Shown piece after piece: positions 1-6,199 of a DNA stretch of 15,042 nt (position 1 is its first letter; the number at the start of each line of letters is the position of its first letter). The position numbers and the translations under genes were made by a program. The DNA is from an uncultured Trueperaceae bacterium. Lineage in GTDB: Bacteria > Deinococcota > Deinococci > Deinococcales > Trueperaceae. The notes beneath the pieces are model-generated. The model saw nothing but the letters and a program-made list of their open reading frames with translations. It did no database searches and was not told the origin of the DNA. The stretch is from NCBI GenBank assembly GCA_937911855.1, contig CALDPK010000090.1:1-15042 (forward strand). The letters run 5' to 3'.

Positions 1-262
1 CGGAGTCGGCGATGATCACGGCTTTGCCGCCACCCAGGGGCAGGCCCATCGCTGCGTTCTTGTAGGTCATGGCGCGGCTTAAGCGCATGACGTCGTAGAG
101 TGCTGCTTCTTCGTTCTCGTATGGCCAGACGCGGCAGCCGCCCAGGGCGGGACCGAGGGCGGTGCTGTGAATCGCGATGATTGCGCGCAGTCCGGTGGCC
201 GGGTCATGGAAAAAGGTGACCTGCTCGTGGCCGGCCAGCTGCATTTGCTCTAGCGTATTGAT
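1..262 (-). CDS. Leucine dehydrogenase-type amino acid dehydrogenase (partial, 3' end outside window; ATC start)
   Basis: NAD-dependent oxidative deamination of branched-chain amino acids (Glu/Leu/Phe/Val dehydrogenase family, cytoplasmic). Only the N-terminal 87 codons are visible, and the gene runs off the left edge. Translating the minus strand gives the family signatures LGPALGG (residues 36-42), RLSRAMTYKNA (60-70) and GGGKAVI (77-83). The last two hold the substrate-binding and catalytic lysines. No ATG, GTG or TTG lies at the expected start: an in-frame TAA is at 268-266 and the first ATG is at 244. Starting at ATC (262-260) gives a gapless match to the remembered Bacillus leucine dehydrogenase N-terminus and puts the lysines at K68 and K80, the known Bacillus numbering. 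GGAGGAG lies six bases before this ATC. The gene is divergent from the siderophore operon. Leucine versus valine or phenylalanine preference cannot be told from this fragment. Confidence 0.88.
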   Translation of the reverse strand, partial: MNTLEQMQLAGHEQVTFFHDPATGLRAIIAIHSTALGPALGGCRVWPYENEEAALYDVMRLSRAMTYKNAAMGLPLGGGKAVIIADS

Positions 263-268
263 GGGTTA

Positions 269-275
269 CTCCTCC
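269..275 (-). promoter_or_regulatory. Strong ribosome binding site that fixes an ATC start
   Basis: The minus strand reads GGAGGAG, then TAACCC, then ATC. The six-base spacing is ideal for initiation at ATC 262-260, whereas the first ATG is 24 bases away. The TAA within the spacer is in frame, so no longer reading frame is possible. Confidence 0.8.
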
Positions 276-292
276 AGTTCAGTAGTGCTTCC

Positions 293-321
293 ATTATTAC
301 CGCTCTGCGGCTGCCTGCCAA
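293..321 (-). promoter_or_regulatory. Predicted sigma-70-type promoter of the amino acid dehydrogenase gene
   Basis: On the minus strand, TTGGCA (321-316, five of six to consensus) is followed by a 17-base spacer and AATAAT (298-293, five of six). Transcription would begin near 286, leaving a short leader of about 24 bases that carries the GGAGGAG ribosome binding site. Confidence 0.65.
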
Positions 322-382
322 GGCGCGGCGTCGCTTTCGCCGGCATCATCAGGCCGGTGGGAGGCGTTCGCTAAGGCGCATA

Positions 383-411
383 TTGACGTCCGGTGACTGT
401 CAGTGTAAGTA
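383..411 (+). promoter_or_regulatory. Candidate upstream promoter of the siderophore operon with a small palindrome
   Basis: TTGACG (383-388) is followed after 17 bases by TAAGTA (406-411), a poor -10. The perfect short palindrome TGAC-T-GTCA (394-402) lies between them, where an operator could sit. The leader would be about 100 bases. I see no recognisable Fur box. The rest of the intergenic stretch 263-522 holds no convincing gene. Confidence 0.3.
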
Positions 412-472
412 TGGCCTCAGTAATTCCGAGCGGGTCGCTATGGATTGGCCGGTAGATCCTGTTTCACCAGAG

Positions 473-478
473 TATAAA
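473..478 (+). promoter_or_regulatory. Candidate proximal -10 (TATAAA) of the siderophore operon
   Basis: TATAAA matches five of six -10 bases and would give a leader of about 38 bases ending in the AGGAGAGGAAAG ribosome binding site (508-519). No good -35 lies at 16-19 bases upstream, so it would need an activator or rely on the -10. Confidence 0.35.
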
Positions 479-522
479 GCCCGTAACGGACCAACCTGCT
501 ACGGGTCAGGAGAGGAAAGCCG

Positions 523-1449
523 ATGAGCATTCTCAACTTCCGACGGATCGGCCTTGCAGCTGCCACCACCGCCCTCATCACGGGCGCAGCTGCAGCACAG
601 CAGCTGACCGTGCAGCACGCCCAGGGCGAAACGACCCTGGAAGCGAACCCCGAAGTCGTCTTCAGCTTCGACTACGCCGCCATCGACACCCTGGTCAACC
701 TGGGCGTCGAAGTCGACGGCGCACCACCACTGACAGGCACCGCCCCAGTTTGGTTGCCTGAAGGCATGCTGAACATCGGCAGCCTGTTCGAACCCGATTA
801 CGAGGAGATCAACGCCTCACAGCCTGACCTGATAATCGTGGGTGGCCGCTCAGCAACTGCTTACCCCGAACTGTCCCGCATGGCCCCCACCATCGACATC
901 ACCTTCAGCGATGATTTCCTGACCAGCCTGCACAACAACACCAACCTGCTCGCGGAGATCTTCGGCAAGGAAGCTGAAGCCGAAGCGGCCCTGGCCGAGA
1001 TCGACGCGAAAGTTGCTGACCTGCGCGAGAAAGTCGCAGCCGGCGGCGACGGCCTCATCATGATGGTCAACGGTGGCAGCATCTCACTGCTAGCACCCGA
1101 CAACGCCCGCGCTGGCCGCGGCTCACTGCTGTACCAGACCCTGGGCCTCGTCCCGACGCTCGAGGACGTGGAGACCGCGACGCACGGCGAGCCGATCTCC
1201 TTCGAGTTCCTCGTGCAGTACGACCCGGACTGGCTGTTCGTAATCGACCGTGACGCTGCCATCGGCACCGAGGAAGGCGCCCAGCCGGCAGCTGCAGTGC
1301 TGGACAACGAGCTCATGCACCGCACGTCGGCATGGCAGAACGACCAGATCGTCTACCTCGACCCGTTCAACTGGTACATCATCGCGGGCGCCGGCCTGTC
1401 CAGCGCCAATGAAATGCTCGACGAGCTCGCAGCAGCGTACGACCGGTAA
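523..1449 (+). CDS. Siderophore ABC transporter periplasmic substrate-binding protein (CeuE/YclQ/FatB type)
   Basis: Captures ferric siderophore outside the inner membrane and delivers it to the permeases encoded next. The 308-residue protein opens with a signal peptide: RR at 7-8, a hydrophobic run to about residue 23, and likely cleavage near AAA-QQ around 25. No cysteine lipobox is present, so it should be soluble in a periplasm. The core has the class III binding-protein layout. It carries R109, R199, H221 in THGEP, R243 in IDRD and Y285 in NWY. The 22-residue spacings R199-H221 and H221-R243 equal those I recall for the Campylobacter CeuE ligands R205, H227 and R249, and Y285 is a plausible equivalent of Y288. 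That favours a catecholate or petrobactin-like ligand (inference). ATG at 523 follows a strong Shine-Dalgarno. It is first in a four-gene operon. Confidence 0.92.
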   Translation: MSILNFRRIGLAAATTALITGAAAAQQLTVQHAQGETTLEANPEVVFSFDYAAIDTLVNLGVEVDGAPPLTGTAPVWLPEGMLNIGSLFEPDYEEINASQPDLIIVGGRSATAYPELSRMAPTIDITFSDDFLTSLHNNTNLLAEIFGKEAEAEAALAEIDAKVADLREKVAAGGDGLIMMVNGGSISLLAPDNARAGRGSLLYQTLGLVPTLEDVETATHGEPISFEFLVQYDPDWLFVIDRDAAIGTEEGAQPAAAVLDNELMHRTSAWQNDQIVYLDPFNWYIIAGAGLSSANEMLDELAAAYDR

Positions 1450-1458
1450 CAAGGCGCC

Positions 1459-2448
1459 TTGCTGACGCAGACCCAGACCGGCGGGGGAAACCTCAAGCTT
1501 GCGCTTGCCCTGCTGGCACTGGTCATCCTCGCAACCCTGAGCCTGGCGATAGGCGTCTACGACCTGTCGCTGGGCTCCCTTTTCGAACTCGACAACCTGC
1601 AGGACAACCTGGTCCTCATGGCCAGCCGCATCCCCAGGACACTCGCCGCGATCCTGGTGGGCATGTCGATGGGCGTAGCCGGCATGATCATGCAGCTGCT
1701 GTCACGCAACCGCTTCGTCTCACCATCAACAGCCGGCACCACCGAAGCAGCAGCACTCGGCATCCTGATAATCACGATGCTCGCGCCCAACAGTTCCGTC
1801 ATCACCAAGATCCTGGTCTCGTCAGGGTTCGCGCTGGCCGGCACCGCCCTGCTGCTCCTGATCCTGCGGCGCATCCCACTGCGCTCACCACTGATCGTGC
1901 CGCTGCTCGGCATCATGCTCGGCGGCATCATCGCTGCGTTCACGACGTTCCTCGCTTACCGTTACAACTTCCTGCAGTCGCTCGCCGGCTGGACGACCGG
2001 TGATTTCTCGCGGGTGTTGCGCGGCCGCTACGAGCTGCTGTGGATCTCCGGCGCGCTCACGGTCGTCGCCTACTTCGCCGCTGACCGGCTCACGGTCGCC
2101 GGCATGGGCGAATCGTTCACCAAGAACCTGGGGGTCAACTACGGCCGCGTGGTCGCCCTGGGCCTGACCATCGTGTCACTCATAACCGCCGTCAACGTGG
2201 TGAACGTCGGAGCGATACCGTTCATCGGCCTGGTCATCCCCAACGTCGTCAGCATGCTGGTGGGTGACAACGCCCGCCGCGCCATCCCTTACCTGGCGAT
2301 CTTCGGCGCAGGCTTCGTGCTCCTGTGCGACATCCTCGGGCGCGTGCTGCGCTTCCCTTATGAGATCCCCATCGGGACGATGGTCGGTTTCATCGGCGGC
2401 GCGTTCTTCCTGATGCTGCTCCTTAGGAGGTCCGCGCGTGTCGGGTGA
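1459..2448 (+). CDS. FecCD-family iron-siderophore ABC transporter permease (YclN-like)
   Basis: Inner-membrane channel subunit, expected to pair with the next permease. It has 329 residues, rich in hydrophobic helices, with the family patterns RIPR (57-60), GMSMGVAGMIMQ (68-79) and NRFVSPSTAG (84-93). A late GAIPFIGLVIPN segment corresponds to the ATPase-coupling region. The start must be TTG at 1459, or CTG at 1462. The preceding gene's TAA (1447-1449) is in the same frame and no ATG or GTG occurs before the first membrane helix (about residues 12-33). AAGG at 1451-1454 is a short Shine-Dalgarno. It lies nine bases after the binding-protein gene and overlaps the next permease by 11 bases, which indicates one transcript. 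Confidence 0.9.
   Translation: MLTQTQTGGGNLKLALALLALVILATLSLAIGVYDLSLGSLFELDNLQDNLVLMASRIPRTLAAILVGMSMGVAGMIMQLLSRNRFVSPSTAGTTEAAALGILIITMLAPNSSVITKILVSSGFALAGTALLLLILRRIPLRSPLIVPLLGIMLGGIIAAFTTFLAYRYNFLQSLAGWTTGDFSRVLRGRYELLWISGALTVVAYFAADRLTVAGMGESFTKNLGVNYGRVVALGLTIVSLITAVNVVNVGAIPFIGLVIPNVVSMLVGDNARRAIPYLAIFGAGFVLLCDILGRVLRFPYEIPIGTMVGFIGGAFFLMLLLRRSARVG
2425..2430 (+). promoter_or_regulatory. Ribosome binding site inside the first permease gene
   Basis: AGGAGG lies seven bases before the GTG at 2438. It fixes that start even though it lies inside the upstream coding sequence. Confidence 0.8.
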
Positions 2449-3457
2449 CACCCTGGTCGACGGGCGCCGCCAGCAAGGCGGCGTGCCGGTCAGGCGCCGC
2501 TGGGGACGCTTCTCCCCCGCACTCAGCCTGACAATCATGGCGGTCCTCGCCCTCATCGCAATCGCCGTGTTCATGACCATCGAAGCGCGCGGTTCCTGGG
2601 ACTTCATAATCCCGTTCCGCGGCCGCAAAGTACTGGGCATGATCCTCGTCGGCACCGCCATCGCAGCGTCGACGGTGATGTTCCAGACCATCACGAGCAA
2701 CCGGATCCTCACGCCATCGATCATGGGTTTCGACGCGCTCTACATGCTCATCCAGACGTGCCTGGTGTTCTTCTTCGGCTCCGTGACGCTGGTGCGGATG
2801 GACAGCAACTTACTCTTCCTCGTGCAGGTCGCGACTATGATGGTGTTCGCAGGCGGGCTTTTCTACTGGCTGTTCATGGTTGCCAACCGCAGCCTGCACA
2901 TGCTGGTGCTGGTGGGCATAGTGCTGGGCCTGATGCTCAGGAACTTCACCAACCTGCTGCAACGCGTCATGGATCCGGTCGAGTTCTCCATACTTCAGGA
3001 CGCAGGTTTCGCGAGCTTCAACGCGATACCAAGGGACCTGCTGCTCATCTCGACCATCCTGCTGGCCGGCGCGCTGTTCATCGCCTGGCGCATGCGCTTC
3101 ACGCTGGACATCCTTGCCCTGGGCCGCGACATGGCCATCGGCCTCGGCATCAACTACCAGCGCAGCGTGATGATCATACTCGGCCTGATCACCACGCTCG
3201 TGGCCATCTCGACCGCGCTCGTGGGACCGATAACGTTCTTCGGCCTGCTGGTCGCCAACCTGGCTTACGCGCTGGTGCGCTCATACCGGCACGGAGTGAT
3301 AATCGCGGCCGCAGCGCTCCTGGCCATAATCACGCTGCTCGCCGGCCAGCTGGTGCTTGAGCGCGTGTTCAGTTTCGACACCAGCCTGTCAGTGATCATC
3401 GAGTTCGTCGGTGGGATCGTGTTCATAGTGCTTCTGCTAAGGGGAGTTGTCAGATGA
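2438..3457 (+). CDS. FecCD-family iron-siderophore ABC transporter permease, second subunit (YclO-like)
   Basis: Second channel subunit of the importer, with 339 residues. A basic cytoplasmic N-terminus (RRR at 19-21) precedes the first membrane helix. Further hydrophobic helices fill the rest, and GPITFFGLLVAN near residues 263-274 matches the coupling segment of the family. The start is GTG at 2438, chosen because AGGAGG sits seven bases upstream. This start overlaps the upstream permease by 11 bases. The stop overlaps the ATPase start as ATGA at 3454-3457. Such overlaps imply translational coupling and equal stoichiometry, as expected for a heterodimeric permease. Confidence 0.9.
   Translation: MSGDTLVDGRRQQGGVPVRRRWGRFSPALSLTIMAVLALIAIAVFMTIEARGSWDFIIPFRGRKVLGMILVGTAIAASTVMFQTITSNRILTPSIMGFDALYMLIQTCLVFFFGSVTLVRMDSNLLFLVQVATMMVFAGGLFYWLFMVANRSLHMLVLVGIVLGLMLRNFTNLLQRVMDPVEFSILQDAGFASFNAIPRDLLLISTILLAGALFIAWRMRFTLDILALGRDMAIGLGINYQRSVMIILGLITTLVAISTALVGPITFFGLLVANLAYALVRSYRHGVIIAAAALLAIITLLAGQLVLERVFSFDTSLSVIIEFVGGIVFIVLLLRGVVR
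3439..3446 (+). promoter_or_regulatory. Ribosome binding site of the ATPase gene
   Basis: AAGGGGAG lies seven bases before ATG 3454, inside the second permease gene. Confidence 0.7.
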
Positions 3458-4212
3458 TCGAAGTAAACTCGGTAACCAAACGCTACGGTAACAACACCGT
3501 TGTCAACAACGTGAGCGTGCAGATCCCCCGCGGCGGCATCACCGCAATAATCGGTCCCAACGGTGCCGGCAAATCCACGCTGCTGTCGATAATCTCGCGC
3601 CTCATGAAGCCTGACGGCGGCGTAGTCAGCATCGACGGGGACGACATCAATCAGATAGTCAGCGACAACCTGGCACGCCGCATGGCCGTCCTGCGCCAGG
3701 ACAACCACCTGGCCGTGAGGCTCACCGTCGCCGACCTCGTCGCCTTCGGCCGCTTCCCCTACAACAAGGGCCGCCCCACCACCGACGACCGCGTGCACAT
3801 CGAAGCAGCCCTGGACTTCCTGGAACTGCAGGATCTTCGCCACCGCTTCCTCGACGAACTCTCAGGCGGTCAGCGCCAGCGGGCTTTCGTGGCGATGGTG
3901 CTGTGCCAGGACACCGATTACATCCTGCTCGACGAACCACTCGCCAGCCTTGACATGCGCCACGCCGTAGCGATGATGAAGCGCCTGCAGCGCGTCACCA
4001 CGGAACTCGACAAGACCGTGGTCCTGGTGCTGCACGACATCAACTTCGCGTCAACGTACGCGGATTCGATAATCGCCATGAAAGACGGCAAGCTCGTGGT
4101 TCACGCCGCTCCCAACGAAGTGATCACCCCGGCAGTACTCCGCGAGGTGTACGACATGGACGTAGCGGTTCACGAGATCGAAGGACGCCGGGTCGGACTG
4201 TACTTCGAGTAA
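3454..4212 (+). CDS. Iron-siderophore ABC transporter ATP-binding protein (YclP/CeuD-like)
   Basis: Cytoplasmic ATPase that drives ferric-siderophore import through the two permeases. Its 252 residues contain, in order, Walker A GPNGAGKST (34-42), the Q-loop around Q82, the ABC signature LSGGQ (136-140), Walker B ILLDEP (157-162) with the D-loop SLD (165-167), and the switch histidine in VLHD. The ATPase core is complete and matches the FecE/BtuD-like importer class in length. ATG at 3454 overlaps the upstream stop. The gene ends the operon, four bases before the convergent exonuclease III gene. Confidence 0.93.
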   Translation: MIEVNSVTKRYGNNTVVNNVSVQIPRGGITAIIGPNGAGKSTLLSIISRLMKPDGGVVSIDGDDINQIVSDNLARRMAVLRQDNHLAVRLTVADLVAFGRFPYNKGRPTTDDRVHIEAALDFLELQDLRHRFLDELSGGQRQRAFVAMVLCQDTDYILLDEPLASLDMRHAVAMMKRLQRVTTELDKTVVLVLHDINFASTYADSIIAMKDGKLVVHAAPNEVITPAVLREVYDMDVAVHEIEGRRVGLYFE

Positions 4213-4213
4213 C

Positions 4214-4227
4214 CGGTCAGTCGACCG
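4214..4227. terminator. Weak hairpin between convergent genes
   Basis: CGGTC (4214-4218) and GACCG (4223-4227) form a five-base-pair stem with loop AGTC across the junction of two convergent genes. There is no T-run on either side, so a role as terminator is only a guess. Confidence 0.2.
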
Positions 4228-4987
4228 TCACCATGACCGGCACGTGATCACTCGCACCCTTGCCTTTGCGTTCCTCCCGGTCGATGAACGCACCAGTCAC
4301 CCGGCTCGTCAGTAGCGGTGACGTCAGAATGAAGTCGATGCGCATGCCCTCGTTGCGGGGGAAACGCAGCCGCTGGTAATCCCAGTACGTGAACCCTTCC
4401 GGAACCAGCTCCCGCACCACGTCCGTGTAACCCAATTCCATGAACCGGTTGAAAGCCGCCCGCTCGGGCTCCGAGACGTGCGTGGCGCCAGCGAACACGC
4501 TGACGTCCCACACGTCGTGATCGAACGGCGCGATGTTGAAGTCACCCATCAATGCAACCGGCTGCTCAACGAGCGCACCCGTCTCCTCAGCCAGGGCTGC
4601 CAGCCAGTCGAGCTTGTAACGGTAATGCGGGTCATCGAGGCTGCGGCCGTGCGGCACGTAGAGGCTGTAGACGCGGATGCCGCCGACGGTCACTGCCATC
4701 GCGCGTGGTTCTGCTTCCTCACTCTCACCGAAGAACGGCACGGAAGCGAAGTGGTACTGCACGTCAGTCATCGGCAGGCGGCTGATTATGGCCACACCGT
4801 TCCACTGGTTCAGGCCCAGAACTTCCACCGAGTAACCCAGGTCGTTCAGCGCTTCGAACGGGAACTGGTCGGGACGGCATTTCGTCTCCTGCAAAGCCAG
4901 CACGTCGCAGTCGTTGTTCTTAAGCCACGCCACCACGCGGTCCTGACGCGCGCGGATGGAGTTGATGTTCCAGGTAGCCAGTTTCAC
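4217..4987 (-). CDS. xthA: Exodeoxyribonuclease III
   Basis: DNA repair AP endonuclease and 3'-5' exonuclease of the endonuclease/exonuclease/phosphatase fold, cytoplasmic. I chose GTG at 4987-4985 because GGGAGG lies about seven bases upstream. This start makes the catalytic numbering match E. coli ExoIII: N7 in TWNINS and E34 in LQETK. The other family motifs follow: VYSLYVPHG, MGDFNIAP (catalytic Asp and Asn), RIDFILTS and the C-terminal SDHVPV with the catalytic histidine. The protein has 256 residues against 268 for E. coli XthA, so it is complete. An upstream ATG at 5056 would add 23 residues unlike the family. It is convergent with the siderophore operon and divergent from the DoxX gene. 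Confidence 0.95.
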   Translation of the reverse strand: MKLATWNINSIRARQDRVVAWLKNNDCDVLALQETKCRPDQFPFEALNDLGYSVEVLGLNQWNGVAIISRLPMTDVQYHFASVPFFGESEEAEPRAMAVTVGGIRVYSLYVPHGRSLDDPHYRYKLDWLAALAEETGALVEQPVALMGDFNIAPFDHDVWDVSVFAGATHVSEPERAAFNRFMELGYTDVVRELVPEGFTYWDYQRLRFPRNEGMRIDFILTSPLLTSRVTGAFIDREERKGKGASDHVPVMVTVD

Positions 4988-5087
4988 GCAATTACCTCCC
5001 GAAGTTTCACTACAGTAGCAGCCCTTGTGAATGATTTTCCGGGTGACCGGCTGCACGTTTGCGCAATCCCGCTATCTCGTTGATACA

Positions 5088-5117
5088 TTGACGCTCGCTC
5101 AGGCTGGACGTGATACT
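5088..5117 (+). promoter_or_regulatory. Predicted promoter giving a leaderless DoxX transcript
   Basis: TTGACG (5088-5093, five of six) is followed by an 18-base spacer and GATACT (5112-5117, four of six). Only six bases separate the -10 from GTG 5124, so transcription should start at or next to the start codon. No Shine-Dalgarno precedes this GTG. Confidence 0.6.
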
Positions 5118-5123
5118 CGACGC

Positions 5124-5597
5124 GTGAGACCCCTGCTGCAGACCCCGCCCGACCCGACATTGACCTGGCTGCGAGTTGTCCTGGGATTCATCATGCTGCC
5201 TCACGGCGCCCAGAAACTCCTCGGCTGGTTCGGTGGCAGTGGTTACAGCGGCACGATGGCCTTCTTCGAAAGCCAGTTTGGCCTCCCCCCGGCCCTGACG
5301 CTGCTCGTGATCCTGACTGAATCAATCGGCGCCCTCCTGCTGATTCTCGGTCTGGGCGGAAGGTTTGCGGCAACTGCGCTGATCGGCAACATGATCGGTG
5401 CGATGCTGCTCGTCAACCTGCAGAACGGCTTCTTCTGGACCAACCAGGGCTACGAGTTCCCCCTGATGATCATCCTCGTCTCGGCAGTAATCGTCGTGCG
5501 GGGCAGCGGAGCATACTCGCTCGACCGGGTGCTCACCGGCCCTGCTCCAGCGCCGAAACGAAGCCACTCCCGCACGACGGCAGCCGGAACGCGCTAG
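5124..5597 (+). CDS. DoxX-family membrane protein
   Basis: Small inner-membrane protein of the DoxX family, which is often linked to redox or stress functions. The biochemical role here is unknown. The 157-residue product has the DoxX hallmark MLPHGAQKLLGWFGG near the first helix, then three further hydrophobic segments ending with a short basic tail (RSHSR). I chose GTG at 5124 because a well-placed promoter ends six bases upstream and because the family usually begins shortly before the first helix. The longer frame from 5031 adds a non-family extension. The PadR gene starts eight bases after its stop, so the two may be co-transcribed. Confidence 0.82.
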   Translation: MRPLLQTPPDPTLTWLRVVLGFIMLPHGAQKLLGWFGGSGYSGTMAFFESQFGLPPALTLLVILTESIGALLLILGLGGRFAATALIGNMIGAMLLVNLQNGFFWTNQGYEFPLMIILVSAVIVVRGSGAYSLDRVLTGPAPAPKRSHSRTTAAGTR

Positions 5598-5600
5598 CCT
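5595..5600 (+). promoter_or_regulatory. Possible -10 hexamer overlapping the DoxX stop codon
   Basis: TAGCCT fits the TAnnnT pattern, includes the TAG stop of the DoxX gene, and lies five bases before the PadR GTG. A GAGG at 5601-5604 is too close to the start to work well as a Shine-Dalgarno. No clear -35 is visible. Confidence 0.3.
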
Positions 5601-5605
5601 GAGGC

Positions 5606-6199
5606 GTGGCAACCCGACACGTACTGCTGGGACTGCTGGACATCAAACCCATGTCCGGCTACGACATCCGGCACAACCTGCGCATGTCGCTCGACTCACT
5701 GTGGGCGGCAAGCTACGGACAGATCTACCCGGCACTGCACAAACTCGCTGAAGAAGGCCTGATTCGGCCCGTCCAGGAAGCCACCGGCTCACGCGAACGC
5801 ATCGTCTACCACCTCACCGACGAAGGCAGGCAAGTGTTCAGGGACTGGCTCCTGGAACCAGTCAGCTACCTGGCCAACCGCGACCCGTTCAAGTTCTGGG
5901 CTTCCTACCTCGACGTGCTGCCCCCCGAAACCGTACGGGCGGGCATCGATCGCCACATCGAGATCCAGCTGGAACGGCGCGCCTACTTCGAGCAGGTGAT
6001 CAGCAGCATCGAGTCGAACGAACACCCCATGATCCAGGCCCGCAGTGAAACACTTGATGCGGCTTCACTCGAGAAGCTGAAGGCGACGCGGGCGATGATC
6101 TTCCATGAACTGGTGGCCCAGGCGGAGTTCGAGATCGCCTCGGCAGAGAGGATCCGCAGCTTCTGGCAGGAACGTATACTCGCTGAAGAAAGCAGGTGA
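5606..6199 (+). CDS. PadR-family transcriptional regulator
   Basis: DNA-binding repressor-type regulator with 197 residues. The N-terminal winged helix-turn-helix is clear: HVLLGLLDIKPMSGYDIR at about residues 5-22, then QIYPALHKLAEEGLI and the wing with YHLTDEGRQ. The C-terminal half (about residues 90-190) is helical and acidic, as in long PadR proteins of the Vir/AphA-like type that dimerise through this part. GTG at 5606 is chosen because it places the conserved HxLLGLL at the usual distance from the N-terminus. The stop overlaps the uxaC start (GTGA at 6196-6199), so the regulator and the hexuronate isomerase are likely coupled. It may control the adjacent genes, but the effector is unknown. 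Confidence 0.88.
   Translation: MATRHVLLGLLDIKPMSGYDIRHNLRMSLDSLWAASYGQIYPALHKLAEEGLIRPVQEATGSRERIVYHLTDEGRQVFRDWLLEPVSYLANRDPFKFWASYLDVLPPETVRAGIDRHIEIQLERRAYFEQVISSIESNEHPMIQARSETLDAASLEKLKATRAMIFHELVAQAEFEIASAERIRSFWQERILAEESR

Noticed and set aside
177..374. Plus-strand open frame of 65 codons over the leucine dehydrogenase start region
   Set aside because: It overlaps the real minus-strand gene and its promoter, and the product has no family-like features.
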